From Terfezia claveryi (taxonomy: Eukaryota; Ascomycota; Pezizomycetes; Pezizales; Pezizaceae): DNA of 64,000 nucleotides. Shown here piece by piece: positions 10,341 to 21,954 of this stretch (position 1 is the first letter of the stretch; each line of letters begins with the position of its first letter). The translations under genes and the position numbers were made by a program. The stretch is from contig WHUX01000097.1 of assembly GCA_015179025.1 (NCBI GenBank), positions 124,001-188,000 of the forward strand, given 5' to 3'. The notes under the pieces were generated by a model. The model did no database searches. It worked only from the letters and a program-made list of their open reading frames with translations, and had not been told where the DNA came from.

Positions 10341-12668
10341 ACTGTAATATCTTTGGTAGCTTCGGTTAAGCGCAAAACTTCTCAATCAGCTGGGGCCTCA
10401 AGAAATAAACAGGGCAAAATCGAAGAGCTTCCTATTATTGAAGTAGATGGGACTGTAAACCTAGATGGGGTATGGGAACCTTTCCTGCTTGCTGATGTTC
10501 AAAAATGGTGGCCAAAACAAATTATTGAGCTAATGAGTGAGTATACTGTAAGTGCTATTATAATTTGAATTAATTTGATCATATGATACTAACTGTATCT
10601 ATAGACCCTAGAAGAATTTCGAGGCAAATTATATTGGGTGGCTGCATATGGATTCTTCAAAGTCCGAAACTAGAATCTACTTTTTTTAGAAGCAACTTTA
10701 AATTGTATACGGCCTACAAGAGAGGGAGTAATGGATATGGCTGGTGAGGTAGAGACTTTAAAGGTTTATATCTCTGAACTATAAAACACTTTTTGTGGGA
10801 TGTTTCTGAAGTTGTCTCAATTATGGGTTCAGGGGTCTAAGGGGGTGGTATTCCAACATGAGCTTCAGAAGGCAAGAGGTAAAAGGGTCACTCTGCAGAG
10901 ACTATCGATTATGGAGGTAGAAAAATGGTTTGAATTCATGAATAAGGAATACTACCGCATTTAGTATCCTATCGTATTTGTCACAGATCCCATTATGTGG
11001 ACAATAGCTAGAAGTACAAAAGGAATATCTAATGTACTAATGACTTTCTATCAAGAATTACGAGTGTCTACTTTGGTGATCTTTGTTCGTTTCATTATGA
11101 TCTTGTATACTGGAAGGACTAGTCAATGAGTTTTGAGCAATGCCGTGCACCTGAAAGTGTTCGATACAACATGTTTAGGGAACAGTAAGAACTGGCTACC
11201 TTTTTTGGGGAAGGCTGAGCATCCGAGAAATACTCAGGCTTGGGAGCAGTTGGACTTAAATTATGATCTTCATGAGTTTCATGACCATTACACTGATATA
11301 GTTGAAAGATTGGAAGAAAAGTTATTGAATGAAAGTCATGATATAGGCATTGAAGTAGAGAAGTTGAGGGAGCCTGAAAATGGAGTAGGGGAAATTTCTG
11401 AAAAGAGAGTGAGACAGAACAAAGCTGGCAATAAAATAGATATAGAAGTAATTGAAATTGATGGAGCAAAAGTTGACAATTGGGGGAGTGAACAAGTGAA
11501 GATGGAGGTGAATGAAGGAAAGGGTGATAGGAATGAAGTAAATATGGAAAATGAAAAGGGGAAGGAATGATACTTGGAGTAGGAGGATAGGGGGAGTAAA
11601 ACTAGTAAGAAATCAATTGAAGTAAGGGAAGTGGAGCATGAAGATAGAGTTGGGAAAGAGGTGGAGGAATTTGATTTAGAAGCTATAGGTGATATTCCTG
11701 AATTGATAATGGAGTTGGGGAATGAGTGGTCGACAGTGTTGTCAAGGAGCATTACCAGTGAGGAATTTATAATTTGAGCAGGCCTGGTGACACCGGTATA
11801 GTTTGCACGTATCGAAAGAGAAGTTCGTGAGGATTGGGAGTTGGATAATAGAATTGCCGAATTGGTGTGGCCCTATCTTACTGAATTACAGATGGCAGAG
11901 TAAATGTTGCATAAAGTATATTTCCATTGAGTATATTGTGCTAATGTAAGGGAATAGTTATATTACAGAGGAGGCAATCCGAATTTCACTGTTGGGACTA
12001 CATGGAATATCTCGTTGGTCAGCATATGCCTCCACTGAGCTTCATACAAGGTATGATGAATTATGTATGTTGTGGGAGAAGAAAAGAAAGAGAGAAAAGA
12101 GGGTGGCCGATAATTGTCGGAAAAAAGCTGCAGCGGCAATTCAAGCAGCCAAACGCTGGAATATGATGCAAAAAGAGTTGGATGAACAGGTTGAAGAAAC
12201 AAAATGGGAGAAAAGGAATTTGAGGGATACCTTAGTGGAGGTAGATTTGAGAAAAAGGGGGATATCAAGCTCAGTAGATGAGGAAGAAGCTTCATAAGAA
12301 TTGGAAACTAATTCAGATCTAGAGGTTGAAGAAGTTAGAGCTTTGAGTTGGATTAAAAAGCATGTAGGTTTGGAGACGAATAAGAAACCAACATTACTAA
12401 AAAAAGAAATCACCTTGAAGACCTCGTCTAAAAAACCAGTACCAAGTACACCATAGAAAATGACTCCATAGAAAGGAGGAGGGGATCAGGTTACTTCATA
12501 TCAAATTCAGGAAACTCTACGAGGTTAGGTAGTTGGTAGAAAACAGCCATCTTTGATAACACTGAAAAAGAATATGCTTAGTGATGAAGGGGTTTCACTT
12601 GGAGTGCTTAGGATAAAAGTAGAGGAGCAAGACCTTTCGGAAAATATTGTGGGTAATAATGCGATTAA
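10341..12668 (+). pseudogene. ORF A of the large element, first part (unidentified, spliced)
   Basis: I do not recognise the family. An open segment (10353-10547) is followed by a textbook intron at 10548-10604 (GTAAGT, TACTAAC branch, TAG), after which the frame continues to 10672. Further open segments at 11133-11570, 11590-11900, 11968-12296 and 12553-12668 are linked by stops that mostly look like C-to-T changes, or by intron-like gaps (11901-11967 ends TTACAG). Visible features are a WEPF...WWPKQI stretch, an acidic Glu/Asp/Lys-rich middle, and a strongly charged helix (12060-12240, KKRKREKR, KKAAAAIQAAKRW) likely to form a coiled coil. The reading frame crosses the E1 insertion site (ATTAA) and resumes at 18805. 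It could be a structural or DNA-binding accessory protein of the transposon. Confidence 0.5.
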
Positions 12669-12946
12669 TGTTAGGGGCAAGCTAGTGATCACGGTGATAT
12701 ATGTCGGAATATTGATATATAGAGTGCATGAAGGCATAATCACTTGCTTGGGCCTAACTGAGTATACAATGTGCAAAGAATAATAGCTTCATTCAAAGTA
12801 ACCCAGCGATACAAAACTTCACTCGAGTCTTAGAGAGCAATAACTAGATACAAGAAGTGGGCATATATATAGGAAAGCGGAGTTAACTTCAGGCCACCTA
12901 CCATCGGGTAGTTGTCAGCCCGGTCTGCATAATCTCAGCCATAATA
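12669..12946. repeat. E1 left LTR
   Basis: Direct repeat of 18522-18799. Differences are mainly C/T and G/A transitions. Confidence 0.88.
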
Positions 12947-13217
12947 GTACTCCCCCTCTACTAGAGGGCGTCCCGACCGACCAACTTCACCAACCCTTAT
13001 TTCACCCTACTCCGTGCAGATGTAGAAACCCTAATGGTATTGCATATCTCTTTGCTCAAGTATGTTGGACTTTCGGCCTAACCAGAATATAGGTACCTCA
13101 ACTGTATTGCGTATCTGGTGCTCACGTATTATTGGTCTTAACCCTATATCCATTCTTAAGTATCTTTGGACATGGGTCCCTCAATGATATTGTGACTCTG
13201 GTGGCATAGCCACCTAT

Positions 13218-13863
13218 TGTAAGGAAGTCACATTCTATTTCCAATGAAATGTAACTCCTGTTACATACCAACTTTTAACCTGGTGGAATAAGATATTATC
13301 AGGCCACCAGCATCGGCCGACAGATGATAATAAAGGTATAGTAACTCATGTATTTCATTATAGTAATGAGCGTGACTCATTGGAAGGGTCACGCAATACT
13401 TATAGTTCTATTTCCTAGTAGTTTCTAGAAGTTTCTATTATGTTGATTTCAAATCATGTAGTGGGTCAGATGATGGCCACTGCCTCAGCACTGCCCACAC
13501 TGCCCAGCACTGCCCCACTCGGCAGTATATAGTCCCCTGAATTCCCCCCAGTTGGAGGAGGATTCAAGTCAATTCAAGCCAGGGATAGAGACAGAAACAA
13601 AGTAGTAGATATCTACCAATAATAAAGTATTGAGCTATTATATTCTGGGCCCGTTTGGGCCCATCTCCCTTTATGTTCCAATAATAAGTTATAGGCCGGT
13701 CAGGCCTACCTTTTACAACTAGAGTGACAATAGAATATATTCAAGCAAGATATACTTAAACAGAAGCTATAGGTTCCATGCACCTATAGTTTGCTATAGT
13801 AAACTCTAGTACTGCCACCCGGCAGTAGAGAGTTGGTTATGAAGCACGCTGCCTTACTTTACA
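13218..13863. repeat. E2 left LTR
   Basis: Uninterrupted copy. It shows what LTR 2 looked like before the foldback insertion, since GACAATAGAATATATTC is continuous at 13726-13742. Confidence 0.85.
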
Positions 13864-14891
13864 TTTTTTAATAGGACATAGTACTTTATTATTTAAGTCT
13901 CAAGTGGTAACAATAGCAAGCTTCTATGAAAAGTAATAGATGTATCTACCTCTATTATAATAGTATGAAGTGTTATAACTAAACTCAAGACAAAGAGTTT
14001 ATTATAATAGCTAAAGGTTACAATAAAAAGTACTTGTCAATAGGAAGTTATTAAGTATACAACTTATACTTCAAGATTTAGATACATATTTAAAGACTTG
14101 GTTCCCCTTTGCCAAAGTCAGACTTGGTTTCTCTTCACCAAAGTCAGTACAATTGAATTGGTAACTCAATTGTAAGGTCCACATTTTCTAGTAATGTATG
14201 ACAAACTTAATAACTTGTGTTGGAAAGGTTGGAGGCCTGACCGAACAGTTATATATTATTGTGTGATATCAACAAATCTTATCAGTATAACAACATATAT
14301 TTAAAAACAACACCTTACGACAAGGTAAAACTTTAATATTTAAGAGTAGGACTCTCTTTTTTGAGGGAGCCATGTAAGGAAGTCACATTCTATTTCCTAA
14401 TAAAATATAACTCCTGTTACATACCAACTTTTAACCTGGTGGAATAAGATATTATCAGGCCGCCAGCGTCAGCCGGCAGATGATAATAAAGGTATAGTAA
14501 CTCATGTATTTCATTATAGTAATGAGCGTGACTCATTGGAAGGGTCACGCGATACTTGTAGTTCTATTTCCTAGTAGTTTCTGGAAGTTTCTATCATGTT
14601 GATTTCAAATCATATAGTGGGTCAGATGATAGCGCACTGCCTCAGCACTGCCCCAACACTGCCCCAGCACTGCCCCACTTTGGGCAGTATATAGTCCCCT
14701 GAATTCCCCCCAGTTGGAGGAGGATTCAAGTCAATTCAAGCCAGGGATAGAGACAGAAACTAAGTAGTAGATATCTACCAATAATAAAGTATTGAGCTAT
14801 TATATTCTGGGCCCGTTTGGGCCTATCTCCCTCTATGTTCCAATAATAAGTTATAGGCCGGTCAGGCCTACCTTTTACAACTAGAGTGACA

Positions 14892-17546
14892 CATCAGCAA
14901 AAAGAAATATGCGTCAGGACGCACCACCAAGCGTCCGGACGCGATCTTACGTCCTGTGCGTCCCGTGCGTCCGGACGCACTGGGGTATTGCATTACAATC
15001 CGGACGCAACTAGGGCCCCGCACTGCGTAGCAATACCTTCCTGACGCCATTGGGGCCCCGAAAGCCGTCCGGACGCCATTGGGGCCTCGAAAGCCGTCCG
15101 GACGGTGGTTGACATAAGCTCAACGTCTGGATGTCAGAGTTCATTGCCATCGCATCATCAACTCAATTGAGGTTGTTAACACTATAGGTTCCACGTCTGG
15201 CATTTCTGAACCAGGGCCCCAAATCGCTCTCTTCTACAATGCACACCCGCTACCAGCTTGCATCTACGATGCTCTATCACCAGCCAGCTACGTAGCCGCT
15301 ATTGCAGCCATTGAATATGCACGCAGCAGAAATATCCATTGTATTTGCTAATAATTATATACACAGAAGTATTGAGTATAAGATATATATATAGAACATG
15401 CATTCGCTGCTTCAATTGCCCTAACACTCGCTCTAATACTCGCTCCAATACTCACTCTAATACTCGCTCCAATACTCGCTCTAATGCTCGCTCTAATACT
15501 CGCTCTAATACTCGCTCTAATACTTGCTCTAATACTCGCTCTAATGCTCGCCGTAATGTGCTGGGATATAGAGCGAAGGGAAAATGCGCGGGGAAGGGAG
15601 GTATATATACAGGAAAACCATAGTTGCCAAGGCCGACTGCTAAGGCCGACAATTTAGACTTTCCGAAGACAATGAGATAAGGGATAACAAGAGAAGTGGC
15701 AGGACAGTGATCAATGGCGCTCAGCCCCCTTTCGCCCGCGGGTGCCGTACTCTTCAATGCCTGGCCTGGTAATAGTCATATTGGGAAATCGTAGTCGTTG
15801 TATCGAGATATGTGCGTAGTTCACGCTTTGTGATATGTTTCGTAGGAATTCATGCATTCGCGGGCATATATATATATATATGTTCGAGAAACTCGTGCTT
15901 TTGGAGACATATAGAGAAACATGCATTCGCGGGCATATATATATATAATGTGCGAGAAACTCGTGCTTTTGGAGACATATAGAGAAATGCATGCATTCGC
16001 GGGCATATATATATATATATGTGCGAGAAACTCGTGCTTTTGGAGACATATAGAGAAACATGCATTCGCGGGCATATATATATATATATGTGCGAGAAAC
16101 TCGTGCTTTGGGAGTCATATACATATATATGCGAGAAACTCGTGCTTTTGGAGACATATAGAGAAACATGCATTCGCGGGCATATATATATATATATGTG
16201 CGAGAAACTCGTGCTTTGGGAGTCATATATATATATATGCGAGAAACTCGTGCTTTTGGAGACATATAGAGAAATGCATGCATTCGCGGGCATATATATA
16301 TATATATGTGCGAGAAACTCGTGCTTTGGGAGTCATATATATATATATGCGAGAAACTCGTGCTTTTGGAGACATATAGAGAAATGCATACATTCGCGGG
16401 CATATATATATATATATGTGCGAGAAACTCGTGCTTTTGGAGACATATATATATATGCGAGAAACTCGTGCTTTTGGAGACATATAGAGAAATGCATGCA
16501 TTCGCGGGCATATATATATATATGTCTCCAAAAGCACGAGTTTCTCGCACATATATATATATATATGCCCGCGAATGCATGAATTCCTACGAAACATATC
16601 ACAAAGCGTGAACTACGCACATATCTCGATACAACGACTACGATTTCCCAATATGACTATTACCAGGCCAGGCATTGAAGAGTACGGCACCCGCGGGCGA
16701 AAGGGGGCTGAGCGCCATTGATCACTGTCTTGCCACTTCTCTTGTTATCCCTTATCTCATTGTCTTCGGAAAGTCTAAATTGTCGGCCTTAGCAGTCGGC
16801 CTTGGCAACTATGGTTTTCCTGTATATATACCTCCCTTCCCCGCGCATTTTCCCTTCGTTCTATATCCCAGCACATTATGGCGAGCATTAGAGCAATTAA
16901 TAGAGCGAGTATGAGAGCGAGTATTGGAGCGAGTATTAAGGCGAGTATTAGAGCGAGTATTAGGGCGAGTATTAGAGCGAGTATTAGGGCGAGTATTAGA
17001 GCGAGTATTGGAGCGAGTATTAGAGCATTGGAGCGAGTATTAGAGCGAGTATTACAGCGATTGCATGTTCTATATATATATCTATTGCTCAATACTTCTG
17101 TGTATATAATTATTAGCGAATACAATGGATATTTCTGCTGCGTGCATATTCAATGGCCGCAATAGCGGCTACGTAGCTGGCTGGTGATAGAGCGTCGTAT
17201 TGCAAGCTGGTAGCGGGTGTGCATTGTAGAAGAGAGCGATTTGGGGCCCTGGTTCACCAACGCCAGACGTGGAACCTATAGCGTTGGGGACGAGCAGCCC
17301 ATCTCATATTGCGTCCAAGAAGCAGTAGCATACTTCTGTTGCGTCCCAGGCGTGGGAGCACACATGTGTTGCGTCCTGGGCGCTGGTGCGCACGAGTGTT
17401 GCCGCCCGACGCTGGTGCGCACGAGTGTTGCGTCCCGACGCTGGTGCACCAAGCGTTTGGCGTCCTGATTGTAAGTTCCTGTCCCATGCGTCCTGTGCGT
17501 CGGACGCACAGGAAGACACATGACGCGAATATTTTTTTTGCTGATG
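14892..17546. mobile_element. Foldback-type element, 2655 bp, inserted in E2 LTR
   Basis: The ends are inverted (CATCAGCAAAAA inward on both sides, then AATAT and GCGTC). CA is duplicated at 14890-14891 and 17547-17548 relative to the intact LTR. The whole element is a long palindrome: 15180-15860 pairs with about 16570-17285, and near the centre (15600-15860 with 16570-16830) the arms are almost identical. From outside in, each arm holds a CpG-rich GCGTCC array, a unique block, a 12-bp microsatellite (ACTCGCTCTAAT, 15427-15555; reversed at 16878-17060) and another unique block. There is no protein gene; long ORFs in the centre are repeat artefacts. It contrasts with the AT-shifted elements around it. 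Confidence 0.85.
15861..16570. repeat. Central tandem repeat of the foldback element
   Basis: Direct repeats of ~75 bp built from GCGAGAAACTCGTGCTTT, GGAGACATATAGAGAAA, CATGCATTCGCGGGC and (AT)n, with a shorter variant carrying GGGAGTCATATA. The last copy runs into the inverted arm at ~16525. GAGAAACTC and GCATGC are themselves short palindromes. Confidence 0.85.
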
Positions 17547-18160
17547 CAATAGAATATATTCAAGCAAGATATACTTAAACAGAAGCTATAGGTTCCATGC
17601 ACCTATAGTTTGCTGTAGTAAACTCTAGTACTGCCGCCCAGCAGTAGAGAGTTGGTTATGAAGCATGCCACCTTACTTTACACCTATAGGGTAGGGTAGT
17701 TCAGAAGGAAGGAGGTATTCTCTCAAACATGGTGGCGTCATGCCAGTGCTTAAACAATCTCAACATGAGGTGCAACATATATATGGATCATAGATCCGAG
17801 GTAATCTTGATAGGGGGGAGTATCCCACATGTCATTGCCGTTAAAAACCTCTGCCTGGCAAAACCCTATAGAAAAAAGCCAACGTCACAGGAAAAGGTTT
17901 AATGCATGCTTTCCCAGCTATCCAACCCGACTTGCCAGTGCAAGGGGGGGGGGTCGTGGTTATTTGCACGCTCATGGTGCTTGTTCGGATCTTCTGCGCT
18001 CGCAGCGCTCGTTTGGGTCTTTAGCACTCATAGTGCTAGCTTGAGTCTACACTCAAGGCGGGGTGTCTTTGAGCTGATGAGCTCGAACGGGGCTTTTGAG
18101 CTTTGAGCTCATTTGGGAGCGTGTAAGCTTGCTCGGAGGCTTGTAAGCTCGCTCGGTGGG

Positions 18161-18260
18161 GCCTTATAGGCTCGTTCAGGGCCTTATAGGCTCGTTCAGG
18201 GCCTTATAGGCTCGTTCAGGGCCTTATAGGCTCGTTCGGGGCCTTATAGGCTCGTTCGGG
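18161..18260 (+). repeat. Five tandem 20-bp repeats in E1
   Basis: Exact or near-exact copies of GCCTTATAGGCTCGTTCAGG start at 18161, 18181, 18201, 18221 and 18241. They are preceded by related GAGCTC/GCTCG words over the previous 200 bp. Confidence 0.9.
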
Positions 18261-18521
18261 GCCTCAGAAGCCTGGCTAGGAGCATGTCACTCGAGATCTA
18301 AGACTTAGCAGATCTGGAGATCTCAATATAGGATTAGTAGGTCATTTAGAACAAGCTAATAAGCATATAGGAGGAGGAAATAATTATTTCCGATATTGCT
18401 GATATAGCCAAATAATAGAGCGACATGACTTTAGCTATTTTCGAGCTGTCCGACAGTGTAGGTAGCGAGAGAGGGGTGATTAGACCCAGAATCACCAGTC
18501 CCTTTGATCAAAGTGAAGTAA

Positions 18522-18799
18522 TGTTAGGGGCGAGCTAGTGATCATAGTGATATCTGTCGGAATATCGATATATAGTGTGCACGAAGGCATAATCACTTGC
18601 TCAGGCCTAACTGGGTATACAATGTGCAAAGAATAATGGCTTCATTCAAAGTAACCCAGCGATACAAAACTTCGCTCGAGTCTTAGAGAGCAATAACTAG
18701 ATACAAGAAGTGGGCATATATATAGGAAAGTGGGGTTGACTTCAGGCCACCCACTATCAGGTGGTTGTCAGCCCGGTCTGCATAATCTCAGCCATAACA
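18522..18799. repeat. E1 right LTR
   Basis: Keeps intact TG...CA ends and is followed by ATTAA. Confidence 0.88.
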
Positions 18800-18804
18800 A
18801 TTAA

Positions 18805-19948
18805 GGGGAATACATAAGCAACTAGATCCATAGGTCAAGGATTTAGAAGAGGTGCTCCTGGGGGGGAATATCAGCATAAGTATGCAATGCCAATACATGG
18901 GGGGTGGGGTGGTTCTTGGATGCCTTATAGGTGGTATAGCGAAGGTGGTTGGTGGGGAGGGATGAGTAGTCCAGGGATAGGTGCTTCAGGAATGGGTGGT
19001 CTAGGAATGGGTGGTCCGGGAATGGGTGGTCCGGGAATGGGTGGTTCGAGAATAGGTGGTCTGAGGATGGGTGGTCCAAGGATGGGTGGGATAGGGATGG
19101 GTGGGATAGGAATGGGTGGGATGGGGATGGGTGGTCCGGAGATGGGTGGTCCAGGGATAGGTAGTCCAGAGATGGGTGGTTTGGAGATGGGTGGTTCGGG
19201 GATGGGTGGTCCAAGAATGAGTGGTCTGGGGATGGGTGGTTCGGGGATGGGTGGTCTGAGAATGGGTGGTCCGGGGATGGGTCCTTATGAGGGTTTTACT
19301 CATAGTGGACCAAGTGGTCCAGTTAATCCTGTCGGCATAGGGTATTACACTAGAAATAGGTAAAGCCCTATGTATGAGATCCTAGTGGCGGTTTTCAAAA
19401 TTCGGCTGGCTTTGAAGCTTGGGGTAGTTTGGACAGCCCTAGCCCTTAACAATGGGGAATGTGAAGCATGTAAATATGGCCAAGGAGCAAGTAGTGAGGG
19501 CTGAAGTGGGTGCTATGAGTAGGGCTGAAAGTGTAGAGTCTGGGATAATGAGATCAGAACCGGTAAGTATATCACTACTTCTAGAGGTAGCCGATGCCAA
19601 AAGTGTGATGAAAGTTGTAGGAGTAAAAGATGTAGTGATAATAGAGGTAGATACATTGGCTTAGGTAGTAAAACAAAATCTAAAGCAGGATATTGGGAAT
19701 ATAGAGCTGGTTAAGGAAAGGGCTAGTAAGGGAGTGAGGGAGTCAACAGCTAGTGTGGGGGTTAATACAGTGGATAAAGTTAGGACTGATCCAAATGTTG
19801 AGAATAATTTGAAGAGTAGGGGAGAAGGCAATGGGAAGCTGGAGTCAAAGGCAGACTCGAAGAAGAAGTCATTAGGGTATGCTAAGAGACCAGCTCCAAA
19901 TTGGAATGATGATACCATAAAGGATGATGATCTCATTCCAGCATAATA
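18805..19948 (+). pseudogene. ORF A second part: GMGG repeats and Cys cluster
   Basis: After removal of E1 and one ATTAA copy, the frame from 12668 runs straight on here, with one TAA that could be a former CAA. The open stretch 18887-19363 begins Gly/Trp-rich and then has about 20 five-residue repeats of the form GMGGx (18989-19284). Downstream, in another frame at about 19581-19661, is a C-x2-C-x3-C-x4-C cluster followed by a Gly/Arg stretch, which may be a small zinc-binding unit. An open end (19731-19946, Lys/Asp-rich, stop TAA) probably closes the gene. Gly-Met repeats of this kind are typical of low-complexity RNA- or protein-binding tails, but the role here is unknown. Confidence 0.5.
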
Positions 19949-20102
19949 GCTCTGGTTTTAACTGCCTAGAAAATAGTTATGAGGGTAATGTATAGAGGGA
20001 AATGACAAGGTTAGAAGGGCATGAGATTGGGTTGTTAGATATCTAGAATGATGAATTAATTGCTTCAAATGAATGTTCAGTGCCAGGTCTTGTATTCTCG
20101 TG

Positions 20103-20777
20103 CCCTCTTTAGTTCTCATCATATCAACTATATATATCTCCGAAACAATCAAAAAAAATCCGGAGATGGAGCTCTCTTCTGGAGATCTTTTCTTAGGCTT
20201 CAATAACTTTGGGCCTTTGCTCCGGCAGAAATTTGATTCTTTTTCATCAATTCGGAGCAGAATGAGTGAGGTATATGGTAAGGTGAAGTGGATGTCCAAG
20301 TTGGTATGCTAGGTTCATAAAATTCTTGGCATTGTCTATTATTAACCCTCTTTAGTTCTCATTATATCAACTATATATATCTCCGAAACAATCAAAGAAG
20401 GTCCAGAGATGGAGCTCTCTTCTGAAGATCTTTTCTTGGGCTTCAATAACTTTGGGCCTTTGCTTCGGCAGAAATTTAATTCTTTCTCATCAATTTGGAG
20501 CAGAATGAGTGAGGTATATGGTAAGGTGAAGTGGATGTCTAAGTTGGTGTGCTAGGTTCATAAAATTCTTGGCGTTGTCCATTATTGACCCTCTTTAGTT
20601 CTCATAATATCAACTATATATATCTCCGAAACAATCAAAGAAGGTCCGGAAATGGAGCTCCCTTCTGGAGATCTTTTCTTGGGCTTCAATAACTTTGGGC
20701 CTTTGCTCCAGCAGAAATCTGATTCTTCCTCATTAATTCGGAGCAGAATGAGTGAGATATATGGTAAGGTGAAGTAG
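20103..20777. repeat. Three tandem copies of a 243-bp unit
   Basis: Copies start at 20103, 20346 and 20589; the third ends early at ~20777. Each contains ATATCTCCGAAACAATC, GATGGAGCTC and GGCTTCAATAACTTTGGGCC. The period of 243 is a multiple of three, and each copy is open in one + frame, but no start or family is evident. The CTCCGAAA/GGAGAT words resemble those in the terminal repeats of the large element. Confidence 0.9.
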
Positions 20778-20813
20778 ATAGTAAGAATAGTTGACAACAT
20801 CCAGGTTCATTGC

Positions 20814-21154
20814 ATCACCTGTATTACAGGTAATAGCTGGAGGAGACAATATTCAGGCATATTGCATCACCTGCATCGCAGGTGATAGCTGGAGGAGACA
20901 ATTGAGGCTGGAAGAGACAATGAACGGTCATTTCAGGCATCATTGCATTACCTGTATTACAGGTGATGGCTGGAGGAGACAATGGATGGTCATGATTGCA
21001 TCACCTGTATCGCAGGTGATGGCTGGAGGAGACAATTAAGGCTGGAGGAGACAATGGATGGTCATTTCAGGCATCATTGCATCACCTATATCACAAGTGA
21101 TAGCTGGAGGAGACAATGGATAGTCATAATTGCATCACCTGCATCGCAGGTGAT
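20814..21154. repeat. Array of six 21-nt hairpins in a minisatellite
   Basis: Six copies of ATCACCTG-N5-CAGGTGAT (consensus ATCACCTGC ATC GCAGGTGAT: 9-bp stem, 3-nt loop) occur between 20814 and 21154. Five are followed by AGCTGGAGGAGACAAT or GGCTGGAGGAGACAAT. Copy differences are almost all C/T or G/A. A seventh hairpin lies at 28698-28718. Confidence 0.85.
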
Positions 21155-21439
21155 GAAGTTGACCAACGAGTGGGCCAACGCATATTCCAGGGCAAACGAG
21201 TGAGCCAAAGTATATTTTAGGGCAAACGAGTTGGCTAAAGTTGGAAGTATTTTATAAGGAAGTCATACCTCCCCTCTTCTTATCCCCATACTATAGCTTC
21301 ATACTGACTTTCCTAAGAAATCACCTCTATATATCACACTGACTTTTCTAAGAAATCACCTCTACATATAAAGTAATATCTCATATTACATAGATATTTC
21401 CTCTAATATCTACCCCCTTAACGAGTCAGCAACTCACAA

Positions 21440-21954
21440 GGATCGAAAATACAACAAACTGAATCATCAAAAATGCCCAAACATTAGATGCCGAAATAGA
21501 AACCCAATGGGCCAAGTATAAAGGACTGAGGCGATGAGTTCTAATGGAGAAAGTTTTTGAACATATTCAAGTTACAGGAGAGGAATTATCCCATGCAGCC
21601 TATACACTTAAAAAGCACTTTGAAGTATGTACAGACCAAGATTTTAAAGAAATGGGAAAGACAAAGTAAGAAGCTGAACAGGCATTTCAGCTTTTGGAAA
21701 CGTTGACTCCTCTGGCTACTCAGTACATACAGAGCGAGGTCAGGAAGGCCATATCGCATGGGAGGCTTACTGCTACTTGAGGTATTGACTGGGAAGACAA
21801 ACTTGAAGATATTATACCTCCCTTCCCCGCTGAGAAGTTCTTGCAAGTTTTAGCTAAATATGCAGAGGAAAACCTTAACATCTCCACTGCAACGAAATAC
21901 TTCAAGGAGTACATTGACCTCCATATATATACCAAGAAGACCAAAAAGAACCCC
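21440..21954 (+). pseudogene. ORF B of the large element, first part
   Basis: I do not recognise it. One frame runs from about 21450 to the copia insertion with only a few stops (TGA, TAA, TGA), consistent with former CGA or CAA/GAA codons. The protein is helical and charged (EKVFEHIQVTGEELSHAAYT; ETLTPLATQYIQSEVRKAIS) and ends TKKTKKNP at the insertion point. Joining across the copia element with one copy of its 5-bp duplication keeps the frame. Confidence 0.5.

Larger units (their letters stand above)
13218..17682. mobile_element. Miniature LTR element E2 (TRIM-like)
   Basis: LTR 1 (13218-13863, 646 bp) and LTR 2 (14373-14891 plus 17549-17682, 653 bp) are direct repeats starting TGTAAGGAAGTCACATTC and ending CCTTACTTTACA. 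CCTAT flanks both sides (13213-13217 and 17683-17687). The internal region 13864-14372 is ~510 bp with no coding capacity, so this resembles a terminal-repeat element in miniature. LTR 2 is itself interrupted by a foldback element. E2 sits inside E1. Confidence 0.85.
14373..17682. repeat. E2 right LTR, split by the foldback element
   Basis: LTR sequence occupies 14373-14891 and 17549-17682; the material between them is the foldback insertion. Confidence 0.85.
12669..18799. mobile_element. Non-autonomous LTR element E1 (host of E2)
   Basis: Two 278-bp direct repeats, 12669-12946 and 18522-18799, begin TGTTAGGGGC and end CCATAACA (the left copy ends in a mutated TA). ATTAA is duplicated at 12664-12668 and 18800-18804. 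Without the E2 insertion the internal part is only ~1.1 kb (12947-13217 and 17688-18521). It has no gag or pol motif, so this is a non-autonomous derivative. It splits ORF A of the large transposon. Confidence 0.88.

Noticed and set aside
15711..16582. ORFs up to 289 codons on both strands in the foldback centre
   Set aside because: They are translations of a tandem AT/GAGAAACTC repeat (IYIYIC patterns), open in several frames on both strands. No protein signal.
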